This document shows positions 7,212 to 16,949 of a DNA stretch of 64,000 nucleotides, one piece after another. The stretch covers positions 496,001-560,000 of the forward strand of contig NZ_JFYN01000001.1 in assembly GCF_000631985.1 (NCBI RefSeq), in the 5' to 3' direction. The translations under genes and the position numbers were made by a program. The notes below the pieces were generated by a model. It had not been told where the DNA came from. It saw only the letters and a program-made list of their open reading frames with translations, and did no database searches. Origin of the DNA: Pseudomonas sp. RIT288 (lineage in GTDB: Bacteria > Pseudomonadota > Gammaproteobacteria > Pseudomonadales > Pseudomonadaceae). How positions within the stretch are numbered: position 1 is the first letter of the stretch; each line of letters starts with the position of its first letter.

Positions 7212-9566
7212 TTAGAAAAATTTTAGAAGTTTATTTGTCATTGTCTCACGAGCCGGAAAATTTGCTGCAGCCGGCCACGGGTGAGCAGAGTCCGTTCCGA
7301 CTAACGCACCATCCCCCCTAATACGTCGAGTCATTTGTGGAATATCGTTAGAGTCGGCGATTCCTAGCAGTTTATTTTTCGCCCAAAACCAACCTGCTGT
7401 ATCAATACAAGTGAACGGCTCATCTTTTACACGATCTGGATTGACTATCACAGGCGGCCTTATCTGGGCATCTAACTGTGCGATTGTTGCAGCATTTTGA
7501 ATTGGCAGCGTAGCTTTCTGCGCTCCGGTAACTGTAGCTCCAGAAATGGTAATACCCCACCACGAAGTATGCTTCCACCAGTTATTTGAAAATGAACTAG
7601 CTTGCAACCATCCTCTGTAAACCCAATAATTGGCATAGTTGGCTCTGCCGGTAAGTTGCTTCAAACCGCGCCCTCTGAAATCTCCGCCATCATTGTACTT
7701 TATGTTGCCCAACCAACCATTGTAATTCGAAGCATTAGCATACCGCCTAAAATAATCATGCGGAGCACCATTATACAGTTCAGACATCATAGCAAGTTGA
7801 CCGGACTCGACGCCTGCCTGCCCAAAAAAGTGCGATCGCCTCAACCTACCGACGATTAAATACTTAGAAAGAGTTTTATTTATATGAACAAGGTATTTAT
7901 TTATATTTGCATCGGATGCAGTAGGGTAAACCCCCTTCATATCGCTCTTGGTAAGCCAACCACACTGGCTGAAGGTACGGATAAATTCTTTAGGTGGAAA
8001 ATGCCAATGCATATGATCGATCCCTACCAATGCAGCCTCCTCCCAAAATCCCAAGGCTTGCTGGTGAAACTTCAACTTTACGTATTGATCTTCCGGCAGC
8101 GGACCGCCCTCCGCAACCTTCTTTAACCAATCATATCGAGTATCAAAGTCATTTTTACACCACTCACTTGGGAATTTGCACACTAGTCGTTTTACACGAT
8201 CTTGAACTTCAGACTTTTCAAGTAATGACTGCGTCAACTGGCGCTCTGCGACGTATCTAGTTGAAAGATCCTGCTGCTCATTAGCCGAGAGAGTTGCATA
8301 TGCGGGAGATTTGGCGATGCTAACAGCATCTAGATTATCAGAAACGACTTTACCAGCATCCAAATTTAGTACAGCTCGGATGAATTGAGACTGGCAGTGG
8401 CTATCAGCATCTGTATCGTCATCTACTAACTGCCACCCTTGCCAATGCGGAAAATCTGCATCACTAAATTTAGTCACAGAAAAAGAATTTAGATCTATCC
8501 AACCAGCCTTACTTTCTTCACCAGTTTTTCCTGGAATTTTTATTTTCCGCCAATGGGCCGCATCAGCTGGAATAAGCTGGTCTCCGCTCAACACTCTACC
8601 AAACCTAAGCAGTTCGAATCCCGCGCTAGGCGACTTAGGGAACTTTTCGGTCGCCGTGTTATATAGGTCGTATTCATAACTACCACTCTCGGTCTGCGAG
8701 CCTAGCTCAAAGCCTGAATGGCTATACGTTGTGAGCTTGCACTGCCCTTTGGCAAAGCTCATTTTAATAAACATACCATTTTGCAGCTCTGAAGCTAGTG
8801 ACCAATCATACCCCTGAACTGAATCGTTAACATTTGATGTGGGCGCTCCAGCCTCTTGGATAGGGGCTGGCCCTGAAGGCATGGCTGGGCATCTATAAAC
8901 AACGGGCGAATCATTCTGTGCTGAAAGGATGTTACTGGGTGCTCTTTCGTAAACAAGTACTTCTGGAGGAATAAAAAAATATGCATCACCCCAAACGCAA
9001 TCTGATCGCCCATGAGCGGTCAGAAAATTCAAATCCCTTTCCTTCCTACCTACTAGCTTCTCGATTTGACTTTGATCCGCGACAATCTCGAAATGAATTC
9101 TCCCACTTTCTCCGTATATACTACCCGCCTCGCCAACTTTATCTTTACGGGAAACAGCTTTACCCTTCTGGGGCGCAGTAATTAATATTTTCGAAAGGTG
9201 CATGTAAATAGAAAAAAATACGACCTTCGCCTTTTCTCCTTCACCTATTTCTGTTTCATGTCGAATAACTACGCATCCGTCATCAGTCCATTTATTCCGA
9301 TAGCGTAATGCATGATCTGGAGGCGCAGTGCTTTCGTGGGTAGGCTGACGAAAATAAGCCAGAGTGCCATCTGATATAGCTTGTACGGGCAATGAGTTCC
9401 CTCCCTCCTTGGGAGCGGTCAAATGAATGCCGCCATGCCAGTTGAGATCAAAGCTCAACGGATAACCACCATCACCGGGAATACCACCCACCATGGCACG
9501 CGCAAGATAAGCATCGTCGGTTTCACCCGCCACTGGAGCAGGAATAAATGGAGGGCTAATGATCAT
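7212..9566 (-). CDS. T6SS peptidoglycan-hydrolase effector: degenerate M23-like domain plus GH19-like lysozyme/chitinase domain
   Basis: 784 residues from ATG 9566, with AAGGAA 8 nt upstream; it begins 40 nt after vgrG1 ends. Residues about 40-165 follow the M23 layout (WHGGIH 43-48, YMHLS 121-125, SGRIHFEI 154-161), but the usual HxGxD has His for Asp and the usual HxH has Arg for the first His, so metal chemistry may be altered or lost. Residues about 500-760 resemble GH19 lysozymes/chitinases: FFGQAGVES with putative catalytic Glu587, then GGDFRGRGLKQLTGRANY. There is no signal peptide or PAAR domain, as expected for cargo carried on VgrG. Immunity-like exported genes follow. Killing by cell-wall cleavage in the periplasm is inferred. 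Confidence 0.8.
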   Translation of the reverse strand: MIISPPFIPAPVAGETDDAYLARAMVGGIPGDGGYPLSFDLNWHGGIHLTAPKEGGNSLPVQAISDGTLAYFRQPTHESTAPPDHALRYRNKWTDDGCVVIRHETEIGEGEKAKVVFFSIYMHLSKILITAPQKGKAVSRKDKVGEAGSIYGESGRIHFEIVADQSQIEKLVGRKERDLNFLTAHGRSDCVWGDAYFFIPPEVLVYERAPSNILSAQNDSPVVYRCPAMPSGPAPIQEAGAPTSNVNDSVQGYDWSLASELQNGMFIKMSFAKGQCKLTTYSHSGFELGSQTESGSYEYDLYNTATEKFPKSPSAGFELLRFGRVLSGDQLIPADAAHWRKIKIPGKTGEESKAGWIDLNSFSVTKFSDADFPHWQGWQLVDDDTDADSHCQSQFIRAVLNLDAGKVVSDNLDAVSIAKSPAYATLSANEQQDLSTRYVAERQLTQSLLEKSEVQDRVKRLVCKFPSEWCKNDFDTRYDWLKKVAEGGPLPEDQYVKLKFHQQALGFWEEAALVGIDHMHWHFPPKEFIRTFSQCGWLTKSDMKGVYPTASDANINKYLVHINKTLSKYLIVGRLRRSHFFGQAGVESGQLAMMSELYNGAPHDYFRRYANASNYNGWLGNIKYNDGGDFRGRGLKQLTGRANYANYWVYRGWLQASSFSNNWWKHTSWWGITISGATVTGAQKATLPIQNAATIAQLDAQIRPPVIVNPDRVKDEPFTCIDTAGWFWAKNKLLGIADSNDIPQMTRRIRGDGALVGTDSAHPWPAAANFPARETMTNKLLKFF

Positions 9567-9606
9567 TCAAAAAATTCCTTGTTCATATTGACGCTTGTCC
9601 GTTCGC

Positions 9607-11643
9607 TCAAAGCGAGAAAGGGTAATCAACTGTCGGCTTAACCTTCTCAGGCACCGCATTCCCCAACGCCTGATCCATCAAACTCCCCGCCTTATCCTTA
9701 TCCGCCGCCCCCGGCAGCACCGGCGGCTTAATCCCGATCCCGGTGCCATTCCCCGGCGAGCCCCCGGCATTAATCTTCACCACCGGCCCAACCACGGTCA
9801 CACCACCACCATCCAGCTTGATAAAGCTCCCACCCCCAAGAATGGTCAGCTCTGTCCCCGCCTCAATAACAATCTTGTCCCCAGCCTTGAGGTGAATCTC
9901 TTTGCCCACGCTGGTGAGCTGCGCAGTCCCCAGCTTCACATGCTGGTTCTGCCCAACCGTGAGGTGATCATCCAGCTTCGCTTCAACCTTGCGGTCGGAA
10001 ATCGTGGTGCGGTGTTCTTCAGCCTTAAGCTCGGTGTAGGTGTTCTTCACCACGGTGTCGTGACGTTCATTCCCGACCCGAATCTTCTGGTCGTGCTCGA
10101 TGTTTTCGTCCCAGTCGCGCTGGGCGTGGATGTAGATCTGCTCCGCGCCTTTTTTGTCTTCGATGCGCAGTTCGTTGTAACCGCCGCCGCCCGGGGAGCT
10201 GAGGGTTTTGAAGACGCTGCGGGTTTTGTTGGCCGGCAGTGCGTAAGGCACCGGGTTTTCCTTGTGGTACAGGCAGCCGGTGACGAGGGGTTGGTCGGGG
10301 TCGCCTTCGAGGAAGGTGACGAGGACTTCCATGCCGATGCGCGGAATGCTGATCGCACCGTAGCGGTCGCCGGCCCAGGAGCTTGAGACGCGCAGCCAGC
10401 AGCTGGTCTTGTCGTCGGCCAGGCCTTCGCGGTCCCAGTGGAACTGGACTTTGATGCGGCCGTATTGGTCGCAGTGGATTTCTTCGCCTTTGGGGCCGGT
10501 GACCATGGCGGTCTGGCTGCCGAGCACGCGCGGTTTCGGGTGTTCGAGGGCCGGGCGGTAGAACACGTCCCACGGGGTGGCGAGGAAGGTGTTGCGGTAG
10601 CCCTGGTGGAAGTCGTCCTTGTTGTCGGTGGTGTCGCTGGTCACGCCTTCTTCGAGGACTTGCGGCTGTTTGCCTTCGTGGAAGATTTCGGTGAGCAGCC
10701 ACAGGTCGTTCCACTCGCTGCGCGGGTGGTCGGACATGGCCATGAAGTGGCCGCTGACCAGTTTGGTCTGGTCGCCGCGACCTTCGGCCTGGCGGTAGTC
10801 GGCGCGATGGCGTTCGAGGGCGCGCTGGCTGAGGAACTTGCCGCGCGCGCGGTCGATGAAGCGGCCCGGGTAGTCGTAGTCTTCGAGATCCGGTTCAGTG
10901 CTCTCGCCGTCAGGCTTATACGCGGCCTCCATCTGCAGGCGCGGTTTTTCGAAGTCGTAGTCGCGGCGCGTGGTGCGGCTGGTGCGGGTTTCCAGGCGCA
11001 GTTTGAAGCCTTTGATCACCGGCTCTTCGGCGACCATGCCGCTGCCCTGTATGTAGGCGGTCGGTTGGCCAAGGTCGGGGAACACAGTCTGGTCATCACC
11101 GAACACCAGCAGGTGGCCCTTCTCGCTGTGCTGGAAGTGGTAGTGAATACCCTCCTCTTCGCACAGGCGCTGGACGAAGTGCAAATCGGTTTCGTCGTAC
11201 TGCACGCAGTAGTCGCGATCCAAGCACGGCTGGCTGAGCTGGAAGCTGTAGGCGTTACCCTTGATCCCGTGTTCGTCGAGGATCAGCGCGATGATTTTCG
11301 GCGCCGACATCTGCTGGTAAATGCGCTGGTTGGTGCGGTGATGCAGGTATTGCAGTTGCGGCACCAGCGAGACTTTGTAGCGAGTCAGGCGCTTGCCGGC
11401 ATCACCCTGGGCGACGCGGTAGATCTGGCCGTGAATGCCCGAGCCCTGTGGATCGAACGCGAGGAACGCCTGCTTGTGCAGGAGTTTTTCCAGGTCCAGA
11501 TCGGGGTTTTCGCTGACCAGTTCGAGGTCGAAACGAAACGGCTGGCTGATGCCTTCGGTGCCGGTGAACGACAGCACTTGCAGGTCGCCCACGTAGTCTT
11601 CGACCTTGAGGCTGAAGTGGGTTTCGTTAGCTGGGTTGAACAT
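9607..11643 (-). CDS. vgrG: T6SS spike protein VgrG (first copy)
   Basis: 678 residues from ATG 11643, with AGGGAG 7 nt upstream; the in-frame extension to 11727 is not needed. The gp27-like part begins FNPANETHFSLKVEDYVGDL, and the gp5-like OB region contains EEIHCDQYGRIKVQFHWDR and IPRIGMEVLVTFLEGDPDQP. A short C-terminal beta-helix is rich in hydrophobic repeats (HLKAGDKIVIEAGTEL). It forms the trimeric tip that carries effectors out of the cell. It is the last gene of the HSI-II-type cluster and is followed 40 nt later by the 784-aa hydrolase, its probable cargo. There is no large C-terminal toxin extension. Confidence 0.95.
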   Translation of the reverse strand: MFNPANETHFSLKVEDYVGDLQVLSFTGTEGISQPFRFDLELVSENPDLDLEKLLHKQAFLAFDPQGSGIHGQIYRVAQGDAGKRLTRYKVSLVPQLQYLHHRTNQRIYQQMSAPKIIALILDEHGIKGNAYSFQLSQPCLDRDYCVQYDETDLHFVQRLCEEEGIHYHFQHSEKGHLLVFGDDQTVFPDLGQPTAYIQGSGMVAEEPVIKGFKLRLETRTSRTTRRDYDFEKPRLQMEAAYKPDGESTEPDLEDYDYPGRFIDRARGKFLSQRALERHRADYRQAEGRGDQTKLVSGHFMAMSDHPRSEWNDLWLLTEIFHEGKQPQVLEEGVTSDTTDNKDDFHQGYRNTFLATPWDVFYRPALEHPKPRVLGSQTAMVTGPKGEEIHCDQYGRIKVQFHWDREGLADDKTSCWLRVSSSWAGDRYGAISIPRIGMEVLVTFLEGDPDQPLVTGCLYHKENPVPYALPANKTRSVFKTLSSPGGGGYNELRIEDKKGAEQIYIHAQRDWDENIEHDQKIRVGNERHDTVVKNTYTELKAEEHRTTISDRKVEAKLDDHLTVGQNQHVKLGTAQLTSVGKEIHLKAGDKIVIEAGTELTILGGGSFIKLDGGGVTVVGPVVKINAGGSPGNGTGIGIKPPVLPGAADKDKAGSLMDQALGNAVPEKVKPTVDYPFSL

Positions 11644-11671
11644 AAAGCGCTCCCTGTTCGAATGTCGTCCG

Positions 11672-12673
11672 TTACGCCCGAAGTCGCAACCGTTGCAGCC
11701 AGGACGAAGTGGCGCCCAAGGCGTCACGCAATTGGTCGGCAGTGATGGTGCGTTCTGCCGCGTTGAAGCTCAGCGCGGTTCGCAGCGCTGGCCAGCCGTG
11801 TTTCGGTAAGTTCGCCGGGGCTTGCAGCTCGCGCTCCAGGTGCTCGTCGCGGGCCTGGGTCGAGGGCAAGCGGCGGAACGGGTGTTTGCCGCTCGCCAGT
11901 TCATAGATCACGCAGGCCACGCCGTACACGTCCGCGCTGGCCGACAACGGTTGGCCCTCAAGCAGTTCGGGGGCGGCGTAGCCCGGGGTCCAGGCGTTGA
12001 AACGCTCGCGGCTCAGGTGCGGCAGGCCGGGCAACACGCCCTCGTCTGCCTGACCGAGACCGAAGTCGAACAGGCGCAGGCCGTCTTCGCTGAGCATGAC
12101 GTTGCTCGGTTTCATGTCACCGTGCAGCACGCCGCGACGGTGGGCGTAGGCCAGCGTATCGAGCAGCGGCAGCGCGATGTCGCGCGTTTCTTTCCACGGC
12201 AGGCCGAGAGGCCGCTCGCAGAGCAATTTGTCCAGGGTCAGGCCACGCATGTATTCCATGGTGATGAAGGCCCGCTGGCAGTCGGTGTCGACTTCAAAGG
12301 TGTGTGCACGCACGACGTTGTCGTGGCGCAGGCGCCGGGTCAGGGCGAACTCGCTGTAGAGCAAGGCACTGGCGTCCGGCGATTCGGCAAATTCTTCGCT
12401 GAGGATTTTCAGCGCAATGTAAGGGTCGGGATCGCCGAACTGCTCGTGCAGCAGATCTCGGGCCCGATAGACCGCACCCATGCCGCCCGCCCCGAGCAGA
12501 CGCTCGAGGTGGTAGCGGCCGGCGAGTACGTCCGGCAGTGCACCGATGCTGGCCTTGGTCGGCGCCAGCAACGGCTCGGCATTGTTTGCCTTGGCGAAGG
12601 CGAAGTAGGTCAGGTTGCTGGCCTGCTCTTCGCTCATCAACAAGTCATCGACTGAGGATTCGATTTCAGTCAT
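11672..12673 (-). CDS. stk1: T6SS-associated Ser/Thr protein kinase (Stk1-like)
   Basis: 333 residues from ATG 12673, which overlaps the phosphatase stop as ATGA. Kinase motifs are in order: glycine loop LLGAGGMGAVY (59-69), Lys89 in IALKIL, catalytic loop HGDMKPSN (184-191), DFGLG (203-207), and GYAAPE. The catalytic loop has HGD, not HRD, so it is a non-RD kinase. There is no transmembrane segment, unlike PpkA of HSI-I. In P. aeruginosa HSI-II the same pair (stp1-stk1) ends the core operon. It probably phosphorylates a T6SS partner read by the FHA protein encoded upstream; this is inference. Confidence 0.9.
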   Translation of the reverse strand: MTEIESSVDDLLMSEEQASNLTYFAFAKANNAEPLLAPTKASIGALPDVLAGRYHLERLLGAGGMGAVYRARDLLHEQFGDPDPYIALKILSEEFAESPDASALLYSEFALTRRLRHDNVVRAHTFEVDTDCQRAFITMEYMRGLTLDKLLCERPLGLPWKETRDIALPLLDTLAYAHRRGVLHGDMKPSNVMLSEDGLRLFDFGLGQADEGVLPGLPHLSRERFNAWTPGYAAPELLEGQPLSASADVYGVACVIYELASGKHPFRRLPSTQARDEHLERELQAPANLPKHGWPALRTALSFNAAERTITADQLRDALGATSSWLQRLRLRA

Positions 12674-13398
12674 TGGCGGATCACCACGGCAGTCAGGTTG
12701 TCCCGGGCGGCGCCACGCAGGGCGCCGTCGAACAGACGTTCCAGCGCCACGTGCGGCGCGCTGAGGCTGAGGGCGTTGCCGAGGGCATCGCTGCTCAGTC
12801 CTTGGTACAAACCATCGCTGCACAGCAAAAACGCATCGCCCGGATAGACCTCGAGTTCGAGGACATCCAGGGTCAGCTGTTCGGCGGCACCGACGGCTCG
12901 GGTCAAGGCCTGAGCCGCCGGGTGCGCTGCCGCCTGTTCGACGCTCATCTGTTGCTCGTCGATCAGTTGCTGTTGCAGCGAGTGGTCTTTGGACAGCTGA
13001 TACAGCCGCTGCCCACGCCACATGTAACAACGGCTGTCGCCGGCCCAGATGCAGGCCGCGCGATTGCCCTCCACCAGCAGCGCCACGACGGTGCTGCCCA
13101 TGATGCTGTCGTGACGCCCGGCGGTGACCGTCAACTCCTGCCCCAAACGCCGATTCAGCCAGTGCAGGCACTGGCGGATGGCTTTGAGGCGTTCGTCGAA
13201 GTCCTCGTGTTGCGGCAGTTCAGCCAGGCTGGCGACGATCAACTGGCTGGCGATGTCGCCACCCTGATGACCGCCCATGCCGTCCGCGACCACCCACAGC
13301 CCCTGCTGCGGATTGTCGAGGAAGGCATCTTCGTTGCGCGCCCGCACCTTGCCCGGATCGGTTCGCGCCGCGCTGCGCCAGGGACTGGCCACCAGCAT
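12670..13398 (-). CDS. stp1: T6SS-associated PP2C-type Ser/Thr phosphatase (Stp1-like)
   Basis: 242 residues from ATG 13398, the base shared with the TssM stop (TGATG). PP2C motifs are complete: RARNEDAFL, VADGMGGHQGGDIAS, AGDSRCYMWR, LLCSDGLYQGL and a final DNLTAVVI, giving the aspartates needed for the two metal ions. Length is typical of bacterial PP2C enzymes. It should reverse the kinase encoded next to it, so that T6SS firing or assembly is set by phosphorylation. Confidence 0.92.
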   Translation of the reverse strand: MLVASPWRSAARTDPGKVRARNEDAFLDNPQQGLWVVADGMGGHQGGDIASQLIVASLAELPQHEDFDERLKAIRQCLHWLNRRLGQELTVTAGRHDSIMGSTVVALLVEGNRAACIWAGDSRCYMWRGQRLYQLSKDHSLQQQLIDEQQMSVEQAAAHPAAQALTRAVGAAEQLTLDVLELEVYPGDAFLLCSDGLYQGLSSDALGNALSLSAPHVALERLFDGALRGAARDNLTAVVIRQ

Positions 13399-16300
13399 CA
13401 GAGCTGCACCGGCATACGGAAGGTGCGCAGCACGCCCATGTCGAACGGGTTCGGCGTGCGCTGGCTGGTCAGCAGGTAATTGGCGCGCAGGCCACCCACG
13501 TCGGCTTTCAGCACCAGCACGTCGCGTCCGGTCAGATACTCGGTCTGCATCAGGTCGAACAGACGGAACAGCGACCATGGGCCGGAGTTCTTCTCGATGC
13601 CGATCGGACGCCCCGCCATCTTGTCCATCACCAGGCTGGTGCGACCGTCTTCAGCATCGGTCGGCCACTTGAACGTCATTGGCAGGATCGGACCGTGGCG
13701 ATATTCCATGGTCTTGTCGCCGAACTTGAACTCGGAACGGCTCACGGCCGGATCGAGGGTGTACGGCTCCAGTTTGAACTGCACGGTCGGCTCGGCCGGG
13801 TTGATCGAGAAGAAGCTCTGGCGAATCGTCAGGGCTGCTGCCATCTGGTCGAGATACATCTTCGATACCGGCAGGCTGTGACCGTCGACGCTGCGCATCC
13901 GGTAGTTGCCCGGATCGCCGCTGACAAACGGACGCATGTAGCTGTCGAAGAAACGGTCGACGGTGCCTTGAGCGCGGAAGAACTCGCGGAAATCGCTGAT
14001 CGCCACGTCGCTGGTGCTGCTGGCGCTGAACGGATAACGCTTGCTGATGGTTTTGCCATACACGCTGTACAGCTCGTTTTGATAACGACCGTTCAGGTAT
14101 TGGTAAGCGTCGTTGAGCACCAGGCGCCACGAGTCTTCAGCCAGCACGTTGAACCACACGCTCAGCGGACGCGGCAGGCGACTCGAGGCCGCACGCAGGT
14201 TGGTCAGCGCATCACGCTGGCCGCTCATGCGGGTTTTCGCCATCTCGAACGCGGCTTGTTCCGGCGTGCTGGAACGGGCCAGACCGGACAGTTGCAGTTG
14301 CAGGTCGTTGAGCGCGCTGATGGCCGGGGTCAGGTCAGCGGCCGGGCCGTTGTTGTCATCGAGCAAACGATGCAGCGGCTCGAAGCGGCGTTGCAGCGAC
14401 TTCTTCGCGGTGTCCGGCAGGCTTTTCGCCACGGCCATCGCCGAAGCCTTGTCCGCCACGGCAGACGCCAGTTTGCCGACCTTGCCCAGTTTGCCCTTCT
14501 GCCCAGCCAGTGCATCGGCGGCGTCACCGGCTTCATCCACCGGATCGGCAGCGGCCGGGAAGCGCGTGTTTTCGCGCACTTCAGTGAGCAATGCCAGCAC
14601 CGGCGAGTTGGCCGAAGTCAGGCCCGCCAGTTGCTCGGCGCCTTCACCGGCGTCGCTGATCGGCGGCAAGGCCACCTGGCCAACGGCTTCGCTCCAGTAG
14701 TTGGCGTAGTCGCGGAAGTACAGTTGCTCCAGCTCGACCATCAGGCGACGCAAGTCCATGTCGCTGATGCCCGCGCCTTCACCCAGCACCCAGTTGTCAC
14801 GCAGGATGTCGGTGACCAGCGCCGAACCCTGCACCGAGAAGTACTGCTGATAACCCTGCTGGGTGTAGAACCCCGGGATCACGTATTCGGTGCCGATGAA
14901 CAACGAGCCTTGCGGGCCGAGGTGCTGGCTGAAACGGTATTCCGGCAGGTTGCGCGCCTGCTCGCGGAGCATGCGGTAGACCACGGTGGCCAGCGACTCG
15001 GCGCGCAGTACCTGACGTGCCTGAGTCACCAGTTGATCGTTCAGCGGGTAGATGAACGGCTGCTTCAGCAGGCGCTCAAGGTGCGTGTTAAGACCGTTCT
15101 GCACCGCAGTGTTGCCGGTGTAGCGCTGCGACCAGTCAGTGGCGACCCAGTCCTTGAGCCACGCGGCGTCACGACGGTCTTTCATGTTCAGCATCAGGTA
15201 CGCACGCAGGCTGTTGAGCAGCTTGTCGCGGTCCTTCATGTTGGCGCGAATCTGCCCTTCGAGCATCGTCGCGACCCGTGGCAGCAATTGCGCTTCGAGC
15301 TCATGCTCGTAGGCTTGCCTGACCACCGGATTGACGTCTTCGCCCTGATACAGGCCGCCACGCTCGTGGTACGAGACGTCGCCCTTCTTCGGGAACACCT
15401 GAGTCGCGGCGTAGCTGGTGTCGAGGGTTTTCAGCACGCCCATCGCGTCATCACGCGGGGTCAGCGCCGAACGCTGCTGAGTCCAGTTCTGCGCCAGCGT
15501 GCGCAGGTTTTCCAGACGCTCGTAGTTGGCCGAGAAACCACCGGCCCAGAGCATGCCGAACAGCGCCAGTGCCGCCAGTGCGCCGACGTACAAAGCACGC
15601 TGGCCCCAGTGAATGCGGCTGCGCTCGCGTTTGTCGAGGCCGGCCAGATCCGACTCCGGGAAAATCACCCGACTGAACAGATGATGGATGAAGCGCGAAC
15701 GGCCACTGCGCAGGGTCGGCAGTACGCCGGCACTCATGCCGAGGCTGGCGCCGATGCCTGCAGTGGTCGCGTCCATTTCCTGCGTCAGGTGCGGAGCACT
15801 GGTCAGGTAGAAACCACGCAGCAGCGACGCGCGCTGGTAGCGGTTGCCAGTGAAAGCCATGTCGACGAACAGGCACAGACGCTCGCCGATCTGCCCCAGT
15901 TGATGCGGGAAGTCGAGGATGCGGCCACGGCGCTGGGTATCGCGCTCGGAGTGCATGCGCATGATCACCTGATTGTTCAGGCGCCGCAGCAGCTCTTCGA
16001 ATTCGCCGCGCAGGACTGCGACGTCGGTGCCGACCTGATCCTTGCGGAAACTGGTGCCCAGCACCTGATCGCTTTCTTCGCGAGTCAGTTGATCGAAGAA
16101 CTCGTCGAAACCGAGCAGCTTGTCCGCCTTGCTCAGCACCAGATACACCGGCACGTCGACGTGCAGTTTCTGATAGACGTCTTGCAGACGACCACGCACC
16201 TGGCGCGCCAGGGTGTCGATGTCCTGCTCGCTGCCACCGATCAGGGATTCCACCGGAATGGTCACCAGCACACCGTTCAACGGACGCCCGCGACGACGCT

Positions 16301-16940
16301 TGCGCAGCAGTTCGAGCAAGGTGGTCCAGGCACTGCCGTCGACTTCCGCGTCCGGCTGTGTGGTGTAACGTCCGGCGGTGTCGATCAGCACACCGTGGTC
16401 GGCGAAGTACCAGTCGCAATGACGGGTGCCGAGGGTGTCACGGGTCAGCTTGCGGTCGATCTTGTTGATCGGGAATTCCAGCCCGGAGAAGTCCAGCAGG
16501 CTGGTCTTGCCGGAGGCCTGCGGACCGATCAGCAGGTACCACGGCAAATCGTTGCGCCAGCGTTCGCTGCGGCCGCGATACAGGCTCGAAGTCTTCAGGG
16601 TTTTCAGCGCGTCCTTGAAGCGCGCCTTCAACTCTTTCTGCTCTTCTTCGATCAGCTCGTCACGACGGATGCGATCCTGACCGTCTTCGGTTTCCTCGAC
16701 GGCTTTTTTGCGGATGCCCGCGCGCCAGCTGACGAAGACCATGGTCAGGCCCCAGATCAGGAACAGCACGCTGATGGTCAGCAGACGCGAGGTCGCGCTT
16801 TCCCAGAACTTGTAGTCATCCACCGCCAACAACGGGCCGACGAACCACACCAGCAGCGCCACGAACAGCACCAGCAGCAGAGTCCAGACCCAGGTCTGGC
16901 GCAGGAAGGCGCCGACTTTCTTGAAAAACTTTTTCATCAC
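13398..16940 (-). CDS. tssM: T6SS membrane-complex protein TssM (IcmF)
   Basis: 1180 residues, usual for IcmF proteins. Two N-terminal transmembrane segments lie at about 17-37 and 52-70, followed by a cytoplasmic NTPase-like domain with Walker A GPQASGKTS (139-147) and DTAGRYTTQ. A third membrane segment near 445-465 is followed by a large periplasmic part that ends in the conserved beta-rich domain bound by TssJ. With TssL and TssJ it forms the trans-envelope channel on which the baseplate docks. It follows tssL by 9 nt. Confidence 0.96.
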   Translation of the reverse strand: MMKKFFKKVGAFLRQTWVWTLLLVLFVALLVWFVGPLLAVDDYKFWESATSRLLTISVLFLIWGLTMVFVSWRAGIRKKAVEETEDGQDRIRRDELIEEEQKELKARFKDALKTLKTSSLYRGRSERWRNDLPWYLLIGPQASGKTSLLDFSGLEFPINKIDRKLTRDTLGTRHCDWYFADHGVLIDTAGRYTTQPDAEVDGSAWTTLLELLRKRRRGRPLNGVLVTIPVESLIGGSEQDIDTLARQVRGRLQDVYQKLHVDVPVYLVLSKADKLLGFDEFFDQLTREESDQVLGTSFRKDQVGTDVAVLRGEFEELLRRLNNQVIMRMHSERDTQRRGRILDFPHQLGQIGERLCLFVDMAFTGNRYQRASLLRGFYLTSAPHLTQEMDATTAGIGASLGMSAGVLPTLRSGRSRFIHHLFSRVIFPESDLAGLDKRERSRIHWGQRALYVGALAALALFGMLWAGGFSANYERLENLRTLAQNWTQQRSALTPRDDAMGVLKTLDTSYAATQVFPKKGDVSYHERGGLYQGEDVNPVVRQAYEHELEAQLLPRVATMLEGQIRANMKDRDKLLNSLRAYLMLNMKDRRDAAWLKDWVATDWSQRYTGNTAVQNGLNTHLERLLKQPFIYPLNDQLVTQARQVLRAESLATVVYRMLREQARNLPEYRFSQHLGPQGSLFIGTEYVIPGFYTQQGYQQYFSVQGSALVTDILRDNWVLGEGAGISDMDLRRLMVELEQLYFRDYANYWSEAVGQVALPPISDAGEGAEQLAGLTSANSPVLALLTEVRENTRFPAAADPVDEAGDAADALAGQKGKLGKVGKLASAVADKASAMAVAKSLPDTAKKSLQRRFEPLHRLLDDNNGPAADLTPAISALNDLQLQLSGLARSSTPEQAAFEMAKTRMSGQRDALTNLRAASSRLPRPLSVWFNVLAEDSWRLVLNDAYQYLNGRYQNELYSVYGKTISKRYPFSASSTSDVAISDFREFFRAQGTVDRFFDSYMRPFVSGDPGNYRMRSVDGHSLPVSKMYLDQMAAALTIRQSFFSINPAEPTVQFKLEPYTLDPAVSRSEFKFGDKTMEYRHGPILPMTFKWPTDAEDGRTSLVMDKMAGRPIGIEKNSGPWSLFRLFDLMQTEYLTGRDVLVLKADVGGLRANYLLTSQRTPNPFDMGVLRTFRMPVQL

Positions 16941-16949
16941 ACGTCCCTG

